From NCBI GenBank assembly GCA_008729055.1, contig SDUX01000065.1, positions 52,514-116,513 of the forward strand: a stretch of DNA of 64,000 bases, in the 5' to 3' direction. The stretch's first letter is position 1. Each line of letters opens with the position of its first letter. Shown here piece after piece: positions 40,418-50,999 of this stretch. Position numbers and translations under genes: made by a program. The notes beneath the pieces are model-generated. The model was given only the letters and a program-made list of their open reading frames with translations. It did no database searches and was not told where the DNA came from. The stretch is from Pyropia haitanensis. Lineage: Eukaryota; Rhodophyta; Bangiophyceae; Bangiales; Bangiaceae.

Positions 40418-42334
40418 CTACGGCTGCGGCATGAGGGTGTGATGCCGATGAAGATACGGCGCCAGTGCGCGCCTCCTGTGCGCCCACACGTGCTCCATCA
40501 GGTCCTCCCGCAAGCGCTCGTGCTCAACAGGGCTGCGCACGGCCGACCGCCGTTGAACGGCGGCGGAACGGAGGTACGCTCGATCTCGCCCGCCGCCGCG
40601 ACCGCACCCAGCGCCAGCGGGGCATGCACAGCCACTTGGCTCGCTACGGTGCCCGGTAGCACCAGTGCGTGCTGCCCAACCGCCTCCTGCCGCACAACGA
40701 CCGCCGGCCGCCGGGTCGTCACTCCCGGCGGCCGCGCCTCCCCCAACACCGGCACGCCCGCCACGGCGGCCGGCCGCCGGGTCGTCACTCCCGGCGGCCG
40801 CGCCTCCCCCAACACCGGCACGCCCGCCACGGCGGCCGGCCGCCGGGTCGTCACTCCCGGCGGCCGCGCCTCCCCCAACACCGGCACGCCCGCCACGGCG
40901 GCCGGCCACCGGGTCGTCACTCCCGGCGGCCGCGCCTCCGCCACCACCGGCACGCCCGCCATGGCTGCCGACCGCCGGGTCATCACTCCCGGCGGCCGCG
41001 TCTTCCTCGGCCGTCGCCGCCGCCGCCGCCGCCGTCGCAGCTGCCGCAGCCGCGGCCGCCGCTGCCGCCGCCGTGGCCGCCGCCGCCGCCGCCGCTGCCA
41101 CCACGGCGGCCGCCGCAGCGCCTGGGGCGCCATAAGTGTCGCCCATGCGGCGCCGGGAAAGATACCCGTCCCGTCGATTTACAACGACCATGTTGTGCAG
41201 AATGGCGACGGCTTTGGCAGTGCGGATGATGCGGTCCATGCTGTGGAACTTGGCGGGGTGTTGCAGGATGTGAAAGCGCGCGGTCATGACGCCGTAGAGG
41301 CGCTCGACGTTCTTGCGCAGTGCCTCCTGCAGCCGGTTGTACGTGCGTTTTTTCGTGGTGTTGTTCGCGGCGCGCGAGAAAGGGCGGGAAAAAATGGGGA
41401 AATGGGGGTAGATACCATCAGCCAAATAATGCAACAAACGACGAGTGCAGCCGTTCAGTGTATACTCAAAAATATCAGACGGCCACACCCCGCTCATCAC
41501 GTCCATCGATAGAGGCGACTGGCCCCACACGTTGATGTCATTGTGGCTCCCAGGCGCCCCCACAAAAAAATGCCAAATGTACAGATCCTCATCGCAAACA
41601 GTTTCCATTACCACTGACCGCCGCTTCTTGTAGTCCTGGTATTGCCCTGCCAGCGCCTTCGGGCACATTCTCCACGCCCAGTGTGAGCAATCGATGCTCC
41701 CCATGCACCCCGGCATGCCCCGCTGCTCGTTGCGGTCGAGGATGTGGGCTAGCTCCTCGATGGTAGGCGGCCGCAGATAAAATGCCTCGTAGTTGTCGAC
41801 AATGTGGTCCACCAGCATCTGCGTGGCCACGGCGGTGGTTGACTTGGCCAAGCGCAAGTACTCGTCAGGCCGATCGGCGGCCTCGCCATACGCGAGCACT
41901 CGGAAAGCGGCCACCACCTTCTGCAGCCCGTGCGTCTGCGCCCGCCCAGTTGCGTCAACGGACCTCTTCCAGTAAGGGAGGTCCTTGACGTCATTGTAGA
42001 TGTCCATGAACACGTTGCGGGGCACGCGAAAGCGCGTCTCAAAGTCCTGCTCGCAGTACACAGGAGGGTCGCCGTCCAGACCGAAGTAGTCCCGCTTGAT
42101 GATGCGGAAGCCCTCGTCAAACCCGCGAGGCCGGTCGGCGCGGCGGCCTGGGACAGACCCGCCCCGACGAAGGCGCCGCGCTATAGCACCCGACAGAGCG
42201 ATGTAGTGCTGCTTCCGCCGCAGAGACAGCTGCGACGCCACGATGGCGGCGCGTGCCTCGTCGGCCGATCCGTCCGACACCTCCCACGCCTCCCGATCAA
42301 CAGGGGGGACGTCCACGGGAAGTGGGGGGGCCAT
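40418..42334 (-). CDS. PIF/Harbinger DDE transposase with repeat-bearing tail
   Basis: 638 residues from ATG 42334. Residues about 60-400 are a PIF/Harbinger (DDE_4 type) nuclease: first Asp in GCMGSIDCSHW (about 215), second in GAPGSHNDINVWGQSPL (about 266), Glu in LRKNVERLYGVM (about 344), plus the LADGIYPHFPIF block. The enzyme should excise and insert the element at TWA-type 3-bp targets. After residue 400 comes a poly-Ala stretch, then five copies of a 22-residue repeat (SDDPAAGRRGGRAGVGG core) and a short basic tail. These additions are unusual for the family. The catalytic part is unbroken. ORF1 lies opposite and convergent, so the two make one autonomous element whose ends I could not find. 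Confidence 0.93.
   Translation of the reverse strand: MAPPLPVDVPPVDREAWEVSDGSADEARAAIVASQLSLRRKQHYIALSGAIARRLRRGGSVPGRRADRPRGFDEGFRIIKRDYFGLDGDPPVYCEQDFETRFRVPRNVFMDIYNDVKDLPYWKRSVDATGRAQTHGLQKVVAAFRVLAYGEAADRPDEYLRLAKSTTAVATQMLVDHIVDNYEAFYLRPPTIEELAHILDRNEQRGMPGCMGSIDCSHWAWRMCPKALAGQYQDYKKRRSVVMETVCDEDLYIWHFFVGAPGSHNDINVWGQSPLSMDVMSGVWPSDIFEYTLNGCTRRLLHYLADGIYPHFPIFSRPFSRAANNTTKKRTYNRLQEALRKNVERLYGVMTARFHILQHPAKFHSMDRIIRTAKAVAILHNMVVVNRRDGYLSRRRMGDTYGAPGAAAAAVVAAAAAAAATAAAAAAAAAAAATAAAAAATAEEDAAAGSDDPAVGSHGGRAGGGGGAAAGSDDPVAGRRGGRAGVGGGAAAGSDDPAAGRRGGRAGVGGGAAAGSDDPAAGRRGGRAGVGGGAAAGSDDPAAGGRCAAGGGWAARTGATGHRSEPSGCACPAGAGCGRGGGRDRAYLRSAAVQRRSAVRSPVEHERLREDLMEHVWAHRRRALAPYLHRHHTLMPQP
40700..41010. 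repeat. 66-bp tandem repeat coding the transposase tail
   Basis: GGGTCGTCACTCCCGGCGGC recurs at 40713, 40779, 40845 and 40911, with a variant near 40977, an exact 66-bp (22-codon) spacing. The copies are nearly identical, implying recent expansion. Confidence 0.9.
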
Positions 42335-42476
42335 AACGAGGCCCCCTGCAAAGAGCGAGATGGCGGCCGCCGCGGTGGTCGTTGCCGGTAGTGATGGTGG
42401 CGGCCGCGACGGTCGCTGCCGGGGGTGACGACGCCGATGCGGAATGCGGAGCGCAGCACAGCACCGAGCACTGGGT

Positions 42477-42832
42477 CGGATCAGTCATTTCGGGGCCGCC
42501 GGCGGCCCCCCCCTCCTCAAACACCGCGCCACTCACCCCCCCCCCCAGAGGAGCACCCCACGCGGCACCGACCGTCGCGTCGAATCAGCCGGTTCCAGGC
42601 CGCTGGCGCCCCCCCCCCCCTTAAACAGCACACCAGAAGCGGCCCCCCCCGCAAGAATCCGGGCCAGCGGCTAGGGGGGCTGGTGCGGATCGGCCATCCC
42701 GGGGTCGTTGGCGCCCCACCCCCCTCAAACATGGGACCGCAAGCGGTCCCATCCGCAAGAATCCGGGCCCGCGGCAACGATGGCTGGTGCGGATCGGCCA
42801 TCCCGGGGCCGTCAGCGCCCCCCCCCCCCCAA
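42477..42832. repeat. ~105-bp tandem repeat with palindromic core
   Basis: Three and a half units marked by GCAAGAATCCGGGCC, GGTGCGGATCGGCCATCCCG and a long C tract. One unit holds the perfect 10-bp palindrome ATGGGACCGC/GCGGTCCCAT at 42731-42752. Its position next to the transposase gene suggests subterminal binding repeats. Confidence 0.7.
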
Positions 42833-43189
42833 AATCACGTTCCACGGCCGCCGCGCAGGGCCGCCGCCGCCCCCCCATACCCCCTGGAAGACCAGCCGTC
42901 GGGCCGACGCGAAGAGACCGCCCCGAGGCTGCTGTTTGCGCCCCCGTCGCCCAATCGAGCGGCTGATTGGCAACGCCCGGCCGCCCCACAACCTCGCCCA
43001 CTCCCCCTGGACGACACGAGCACAGCTGCGCACGGTATGTGTTGGCGGTCGTCGACACCAGGCTGCCAGACGTGTGACAGTCCCCAGCCAGAAGGATCCA
43101 CGCGAGAGGGCGCCAGCAACTGTGCCGATCGGGCCGGCACAGCACCATCATACGCCCCCCCTGCAGTGCGCTCCAAAACGTAGACACCA

Positions 43190-43345
43190 CCGTCGAATCA
43201 TGTCTCAAAGCATTCGAACGTGCCGCGAAACATTCAAAGCGGGCCAGTTCTAGCCCAATATGGCGTCCCACAAGCCGAAACGAGATGGTCTGGACCATCG
43301 TCGCTAAAACGTACCACCCGTACTGGGGGGTATTGGCGCAGTGAC
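43190..43345 (-). repeat. Dispersed repeat related to 16060-16120
   Basis: ACCATCGTCG(C)TAAAACGTACCACCCGTACTGGGG around 43298-43332 matches the reverse complement of 16081-16112 with a few differences. The shared family is unnamed. Confidence 0.5.
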
Positions 43346-43824
43346 CAAGACCGACACCCAGAATCAATTCGTTTAACGTGAAATGGTGCGCCAGTACGAT
43401 ATTCGCTGTTACAAACGGGAGTACTGGGCCCGCATACACTGCGTTTCATACAGTGTGTTCCAATTCAGTACTCCCCAATATTCGTCCCAATTCACATAGG
43501 AGCTCCCAGTACACCCTGACACTGCCCCCAAGGCATCTGCGAGGGGGGGGGCGCACACGGAACACGCCCCTGGACGGGACAGATGACGAAGGATGACCTG
43601 GAAGGAGTTGCGCGGCGCATACTTACTGTCGCCCCTGGGCCATAGCGTGTCCGCGTCGTTTCAAAGAGCGTATCGAGCAATATGCTGCCTACGTTGCGCG
43701 CATGCGCACCCATACGCAGTGCGCGGAGGTTCGAGCTCATTTGGGAGGGCTCAGATCACTACGTCACCACGGGTGGACGCAATACGTTGCAACGCACAAA
43801 GCATCGATTTTACGTCTTCCAGGC

Positions 43825-44095
43825 CCCCCCCCAGGCGTCCTCCCAGGGCAGCCTGCACCCCCCCTGGGCACCCTCCCTGGGCTGTCTGCACCCCCCCCGG
43901 GGCGCCCTCTCGCGGCACCCTGCACCCCCCCTGAGCGCCGTCCCAGGGCACCCTGCACCATCCTCGCGGCCGCCCTCCCAGCGCGCCCTGCACCCTCCGG
44001 GGCGCCCTCCCAGGGCACGCAGCTCCAGCCCGCCAGCCGCCCTCCCAGGGCGCGCTGCACCCTCCGGGGCACCCTCCCCCCCCCGCCTCACGCCT
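43825..44095. repeat. ~30-bp C-rich minisatellite
   Basis: Repeats of CCTGCACCCTCCGGGGCGCCCTCCCAGGGC type, about eight units. No coding frame is favoured. Confidence 0.75.
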
Positions 44096-44157
44096 CACAC
44101 TGTCCAGTTCAAGAGCAACAAGAACAGCACGAAGAAAAGAACAACACAGACACAAAA

Positions 44158-47100
44158 CTAGTCTGACGAAGCATTCTCGTCGTCTCCCACAGAGAACTCA
44201 GAGTCAGACTCCAGGTGGCAGCCCGCCGCACGCCCTTCAGCTGAGCGTCGCCGCGCCCAAACCGTCTTCCTGGTGCGGCGGGGCGTGGGCGCTACGGCAA
44301 CTGCGTCATCAGGTAGAGGCGGCGAAGGCGCGTGGTAGGGAGGGAGTGGGGGAATGTTCCAAAATTCGAAAGGAACCCGGCTGGTCCCAGATCCCAGACG
44401 GCGAGGTAGGTTAAAAGGAGTGCTGGCCACAGGTATACCAGCGGGTGTTGCACTTGCGGGCGATTCCCCAGGGGGGACGCACTCCGCACCCGACGCGCCG
44501 CCACCGGCACCACCGCCTCCGTCCGGCGCAACATCCGCACCCTTCCTCTCAGGCGACGGGCTCGGCAGCGGTCCGGCGGCAGCCGTCACGCCCCCCCCGG
44601 TCGGCGGGGTGTCGCCTGCCCCCGTCGCAAGGCCGCCGCTGACGTGAGCTCCTTCTCCGAAAGCGGCCCCACCCGGCGATGGCTGGACGCCGACGCCCCC
44701 CCCCCCCCCGTCGCTGCCCCACCCGGCGGCGGCGACAGACGTTCCCCACCCGACAACGGTCGGCCGCCGGCGGGCCCCTCCTCCTCCGTCGATGGACGTC
44801 CACCGCGTGGCATAGGACGGCCGCCGGCGGGCGCTCCCCCACCAGGTGCCGCGCCCTCCGCACCCGACATGGGTCGGCCACCGGCGGGCGCACCCCCCCC
44901 CGGCACCAGACGTCCACCACCCGGCATGGGGCGGCCGCCGGCGGGCGCTGCACCCCCCGCCAATGGACGCAGGCCGCCGGGCGTGGGCTGGCCGCCGGCG
45001 GGCGCCCCCCCCCCAGGCGACGGACGTCCGCCACGCGGCATGGGGTGGCCGCCGGCGGGCGCTACAACCCCCGCCAATGGACGCCCGCCGCCGGGCATGA
45101 GTCGGCCGTCCGGGGGCGCTCCCCCGCACGTCACAGCACATCCGGCACCCGGGATGGGTCTGCCGCCGGCGGGTGCACCCCCCCCCGGCGACGCGCGTCC
45201 GCCACTCAGCGTCGGTCGGGGGCTGGCTGGCGCTTCCGCTGCCGCCGATTGACGCCCGCCGCCAGGCATAGGGCGGCCGTCGATGGGCGCTCCTCCCCCT
45301 GGCGATGGACGCCCGCCGCCGGGCATGGGTCGGCCGCCGGCGGTCGCTGCACCCCCCGCCAGAGGACGCCCGCCGCCGGAAATGGGTTCGCCGTCGGCGG
45401 GCGCTCCCCCACCTGGCAACGGACTTCCGCCACGCGGCATGGGGCGGCCGCCGGCGGACGCTGCACCCCCCGCCAATGGAGGTCCGCCGCTGGGCGTGGG
45501 CTGGCCGCCGGCGGGCGCTTCCGCCCCGGGCGACGGACGTCCGCCACCCGGCATTCGGCGGCCGCCGGCGGGCGCTGCACCCCCCGGCAATGGACGCCCG
45601 CCGCCGGGCATGAGTCGGCCGTCCGGGGGCGCTCCCCCTCCCGTCACAGCGTATCCGCCACCCGGGATGGGTCTGCCGCCGGCGGGTGCACCCCCCCCGG
45701 CAACGCGCGTCCGCCACTCAGCGTCGGTCGGGGGCTGGCTGGCGCTTCCGCTGCCGCCGATTGACGCCCGCCGCCAGGCAAAAGGCGGCCGTCGAAGGGC
45801 GCTCCCCCCCCCGGCGATGGACGCCCGCCGCCGGGCATGGGTCGGCCGCCGGCGGGCGCTCCCCCCCCCGGCCACGGACGTCCGCCATCCGGAACGGGGC
45901 GGCCGCCGGCGGGCGCTGCATCCCCCGCCGATGGACGCCCGCCGCCGGGCATGGGTCGGCCGCTGGCGGGTGCTGCACCCCCCGCCGATGGACGCCCGCC
46001 GCCGGTCATGGGTTGGCCGCCGGCGGGCGCTCCCCCCCCAGGCGACGGACGTCCGCAACCTGGCATTCGGCGGCCGCCGGCGAGCGCTGCACCCCCCGGC
46101 GATGGACGCCCGCCGCCGGGCATGAGTCGGCCGTCCTGGGGCGCTCCCCCGCCCGTCACAGCGTATCCGCCACCCGGGATGGGTCTGCCGCCGGCGGGTG
46201 CACCCCCCCCCGGCAACGCGCGTCCGCCACTCAGCGTCGGTCGGGGGCTGGCTGGCGCCTCCGCTGCCGCCGATTGACGCCCGCCGCCAGGCATAGGGCG
46301 GCCATCGAAAGGCGCTCCCCCCCCCGGCGATGGACGCCCGCCGCCGGGCATGGGTCGGCCGCCGGCGGGCGCTGCAGCCCCCGCCGGTGGCCACCCGCCG
46401 CCGGGCGTCGGTCGGCCGCCGGCGGGCGCTCCCCCCCCGGCCACGGACGTCCGCCATCCGGAACGGGGCGGCCGCCGGCGGGCGCTGCATCCCCCGCCGA
46501 TGGACGCCCGCCGCCGGGCATGGGTCGGCCGCTGGCGGGCGCTGCACACCCCGCCGATGGAGGTCCGTCGCCGGGCGTAGATCGGCCGCCGGCGGGCGCT
46601 CCCCCCCCAGGCGACGGACGTCCGCCACGCGGCATGGGGCGGTCGCCGGCGGGCGCTCCCCCCCCCGCCGATAGACGCCCGCCGCCGGGCATGGGCTGGC
46701 CGTCGGTGGGCGCTCTCCCACCGGACGACGGACGTCCCGCGTCCCGCATCGGGTGGCCGCTGGTGGGGGCCCCCGCACACGTTGACGCACGGGAAGCGGC
46801 AGGCACGGGCTGGCCGCTCGGGGGCGCGACCCGGCCGGGTGGCGGACGGGCACCGACGCCGCGACCTCGTGTCTGCGACGTGCGGGGTGTAGTGTCACCC
46901 CCTTCACGCGGCGACGCGTGCTCGGCCGAGGCGGACCTCGCCCCTCCTGCTGCAGGACGCCCGCCGCGCTCGACAGGGTGGCTACCTTGGGGAAGTGCCC
47001 CACCCGAAGACTGTCGGATGCCGACGCCGACCCCTTCCCCCGGCGACCGGCGCGCGATTGCGAGTGCGGCGTCGTCGCCCCCGCCACAGGGTGAGGAGCC

Positions 47101-49588
47101 ACGTGGCCGTACTTGGGCGCCGACGTCAGCTGCCGATGACGGGCGGCCGATGGTGCCGCAGGCATCGGCGGCACTGGCGCTCGCGTCTTCGTCGACTTGC
47201 GGGTCGCGGTTGACGCCGTCATCCTTGTGGGGCTGCCCAGAAGACGGGCCACTGTTGCTCCCGGCGTCGTTCTTCTCGTCTTCTGAAGGCGGCGGGACGT
47301 CGGACCGGCCGGACCCAGCGTCCACGTCCAGTACCTCCCGGGACTCGACCCACTCTTCCACTACCTTCGTCAACTCCTGCAGCTCTCCCTCAGTGACGGC
47401 GTCGTCGTCGAGCCGTGCGTCAACGTTCACGCCGATGTTGAAGTCAGGTTCCGAAGGTGTCGGAATATAGCAGGTTACCGCTCTTTCGTACTCGTCCTTG
47501 TTGGTCTTGAAAACCATCGCCCAGTAGTCACCCGCCTCGTCCACCTCGACGTGTAGGTATGTCAACTCTTCACCCCACACAACCCGGCCGGCGATCTGGA
47601 CCCCACCGTGCAGGTTCATCTCGCGGCCGCGCTTGCCATCGCCTTTTGGCACACACTCCGCTTCGAGAGTCAAGCGTATCTGACGTCCGTCTCACGCAGT
47701 AGGTATCAGTTCCACCGAACAGAAAATGGAGCACAGACAACAACGCACAGAAGCAGTTCAGCTCAGGTCCACAGACAAGGCTACTGTTGCCACACGTATG
47801 AAGCCCAGCACGCGACCGGTAGCACTCTCAAAGTATACTGGCACCACCTCCCGGCGAACAGCCCCATCATTGAAGACCCTCTCTGCAACGCACCGTGCTG
47901 CACACAAAAGCCAACGTGGCCAACAGGGACCTCAACAATGGACCGTCTCTGCCGTCAGGGAAGGTGAACGCCCGTGGGTCAGCCGAGCAATGAGCCAGAG
48001 CAGCTAAGAAAGCCAACACGAGACCAAGCCGACCTAGTCGGCCCTTCACGTAACGCCGTCCTTTGAGCCATCCCCTTGCCGCAGCTGCACCGCCTCGGAA
48101 CTTTGTCGCCTTAATCCACGCCCGAGAGATGGCCTTGCGAAGGTTGAAATGCACATTATTGAGCGTTTTGCCCAGCCACGGCTTCAGTATTTTGGAGCTC
48201 GGCTGCTTCCCCCGCACGGCCGGAGGGACCAGGAAAGCGGTCTTGAGGAGTTTGTCCGCATCAGCGGCGCTCACCTTAGCCGCAGACATGACGACGTCAC
48301 GAAAGAAGTCAGTATGCGCCGAGCCCGGCAGGAGTACTGCGTCATTGGTACTGGGCTCCAGGACGTCTGCGTGCATCCGCTTGGTGAGCCCGCTGCGCAG
48401 CACTTGAATACGCGGCAGACGATCGCCCTTAGTACTCTTGCCCGTTCCGCTCTGACCAGCCGCACGCGGCACGACGACAACGCCAGTGGCGAAAGCGGAT
48501 GGAGCACGATCGCCAGGAGAGGCCACGTCAGGACCCCCTCTGTCCTTCTGCTGTGCCTCGGCGGCCGCTCCCTCGTCCGCACTCCAGCCACCTTCAGCGG
48601 CGCTCATGCCACCACCTGCATCGCCCGCTGAAGAATCGTCAGGTGCGTCGCCTGTCGAGTACGCGGCGGCGCGCGCGCGCCGCAACGGTAGCAGACGACG
48701 CGCCGGTGATGCTGGCGACGAAGCCGGCAGCGCGGGGCGCGCCCGCGTGGCCGGCGACGATGCCGGTGTCGCGCAACGAACAGTCGAAGCCGCCGTCGGG
48801 TGTGTCCGGCGCTTGGTCTTGGGCGCCGAAGTACTGCCCTTGGCCGCCAAGAGGGCCTCAGCAGCCTCTCGATCAGCAACAGCTGACACGTAGCTGTTGT
48901 AGGCCGATATGTGGGCGCACAACGCCATGTTCGCGCTCGCGCTCGACGCGTTCCACGGTGGGGGCGCGACAGGGACGTCGTTGCCGTCCACCTGCCACAC
49001 CAACTTGCTTGCCAGCTCCCTCATAGCGGCAACGGTCATTCGCTGTCTCGCGCTCTTGCGTGGAGTGGCCTCGCCTGACGAGGCTGGTCTGCCATCGGGG
49101 GGACCAGCGCTGTCCACGTCAGTGCCAGATTCACCACCGTGTGGCCTGCAGCGTGGCCAGAAAAACGAAAGCGTTGGCTGGCTGTTGGTGGTTGCGAGCG
49201 AAAGGGGCACAAATTCCAAAAATGAGCGAGAGCAAGGAGTACAACAGTACGTCGGTCAGTACATGGACCAGCGGTCATCGCCCCCCATGAACCCACGTAC
49301 CGGACTCGGCGCAGCACTCCCCACATGCGTACTGATAGGGTCCTCGTAGAACACGCATCGTGTATGAGCGAGGTAAGCGTACGCTTGAGGACTCGCACCC
49401 GCGGCAAAACGCGCACGCTTCCGGGCTGGGCGCTTATCTTCAAGATCATCCGCGGCCTCCGTCTCGTCCAGAGCGGCCACCGTCATCCCGTCCACGTCCA
49501 TCTCCGGCGCTATGCCAGAGCCACCCTCAGTATCAGCGCCATCCGCCAGTACGACGCGGTCGTCACCGTTAGCTTCGTCGGCGTCCAT
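44158..49588 (-). CDS. Multi-exon partner gene of the Plavaka-like element (Gly/Pro-rich C-terminus)
   Basis: Exon 1 runs from ATG 49588 to 49263, a 117-bp intron (GTACTG...CTGCAG) follows, and exon 2 starts at 49145; the split codon is restored in frame. A GTGAAG donor at 48049 and a GACGTCAG acceptor before 47680 would join the next block in phase. Exon 1 is acidic, exon 2 carries a basic helical segment (SSKILKPWLGKTLNNVHFNLRKAISRAW), and the 47680 block reads as beta strands (GVQIAGRVVWGEELTYLHVEVDEAGDYW). Then comes a ~2-kb Gly/Pro repeat and a final segment ending at 44158. In the repeat the same peptide pattern moves through all three frames, each step at a C homopolymer. Function is unknown. 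It is transcribed away from the transposase, as transposon second genes often are. The first intron is well supported; the rest is a model. Confidence 0.45.
44800..46780. repeat. ~57-bp coding minisatellite
   Basis: Over thirty units with GGCCGCCGGCGGGCGCT(C)CCCCCC and CCGCCGGGCATGGG. Read on the minus strand they encode PAGGRPMPGGGRPSPGGGA-type repeats. A longer higher-order unit, with CTCAGCGTCGGTCGGGGGCTG and the TGCCGCCGATTGACGCC block, recurs at about 45200, 45715 and 46230. Confidence 0.9.
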
Positions 49589-50999
49589 GCTTAATGGAGG
49601 TTGAAAAGCAGCACTCCCGGGCTGTGCAGGCTCGGTAGAATGGATAGGTGGGGGAAGGGCACAAGACGCGGCGTCGTGCGGAACGGGCTGTGAAGCGCCC
49701 GTTGTCTCGTGGAAAAGGCGAGAGGACGCCTCGACCAGCACGACCCTGGATCGTAAGGAGTGCACTGCGGAGGCGGAGGGTGAGGCAGGGTGACCAAATA
49801 GGTCTTCTATGCCGTCGCTGGGACTTCGCCGCACTACGTGGTCCCCTGAGCCCTCCTCAGCAGTACCGCCCACGTTGCCGAGGAAGGCTCGCTCTGCTGC
49901 AGCAACGTTTGCTGTTGGGCTTCCTCTACGCAGCACATCCCCGGCCAGAACGTTGTCCCCTGAGGCGAGGAAGTGCGCATAGAAAATACCACCAAGCGTG
50001 GCACAGCAGACGAGCCCACGACGGGCTCGTTGACACAGGGAAGGCGGTACAGGTGACGCGAGGGGGCACGCTAAAACTGGCCTGTGGTGGGGGGGAGGGT
50101 GCGCGGGGGAGCACTCGGCGTGCACGCACATCGGCTCGGCAGCACGCCAACCGCGACCGGTCACTATTGGAGCGCACCTTGGTCTGGTGGTACCACGCAC
50201 GTGCGGTGAGGGGCCTTTGGGGGGGGTCTTGAGCTGCCCAAGGCTCACACTTCGGAAACTCGCTTGGCTCCAAAGACACACGACGGTAGCCTGCACTGAG
50301 CCTCTCCCGAGGGAGGTGTTGAGAGCGTATTGGTTCGCAGTGCTCTCCAAGGCGCACACCTGCCCACCTGCACTCTCCGTTGGCACCCAAGCGGGGGGGG
50401 CGAACACGTCCCCGAACAGAGCGCGGCCCACACACACGTGTGGACCTGCAAGCGTGGCGTACTGGCCGACAAGCACTGCGCGGATGTGCACCCTCACACT
50501 TCGATGGAGCACCGCTCGAGAGGTTGCCAGAGCCAATAGCACGTCTCCCGAAGACCGGGAGTCTTCCGAGCGGCGAGGACCTGTGCTCACCGAAGGCATT
50601 TGACAGCTGCGCTCTCGGAGACCACTGACGCCTAGCTGGGCCGCGTAGAACTCTGGAGGACACACCGCGTGGCCTGTGACCGTGAGTGTGACGCGCACGG
50701 GCGGATCGCAAGGTCGCATGGTCTACGGTCCTCGACATCCAATCAGGTGCCTCCACAGGGAAGAGGTTGAGAAAACTGACGGAGGGTGCTACTTGGCGCG
50801 GGTGAGGCTCACCTTTGTCGATCGGGCGCCCCACGGTGCAAGGTAGCTTCAGCGGTCCCCTGACTCGCTGACGTGGGCCGCTTCCAAGAAAGGGAGCAGC
50901 GTCCGTGGCACGCCACAGTACGGCCTCCTCTGGCACTGGTGCTCCCTGCGCTTCACTTTCACTCATGACGTCTTGTACGCATCTTGGGGCACTGTGGCA
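49589..50999. other. Divergent intergenic region of the Plavaka-like element
   Basis: Separates the minus-strand gene start (49588) from the transposase ATG (51000). A minus-strand frame is open across it but looks non-coding until the ATG at 49588. Presumably a bidirectional promoter; no TATA box is evident to me. Confidence 0.4.

Larger units (their letters stand above)
42335..44157. other. Region between the Harbinger transposase and the Gly/Pro gene
   Basis: Contains a ~105-bp tandem array (42477-42832), a lower-GC block (43190-43500) similar to 16060-16120, and a ~30-bp minisatellite (43825-44095). I see no convincing gene. The right end of the Harbinger element is probably here. Confidence 0.4.

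Noticed and set aside
40700..41010. Regular direct repeats resembling a CRISPR array
   Set aside because: The units are contiguous 66-bp coding copies without unique spacers, in a eukaryotic transposase gene.
44679..46277. Plus-strand Pro-rich frames across the 57-bp minisatellite
   Set aside because: All six frames are open through the array. Only the minus strand connects to non-repetitive protein-like sequence at both ends.
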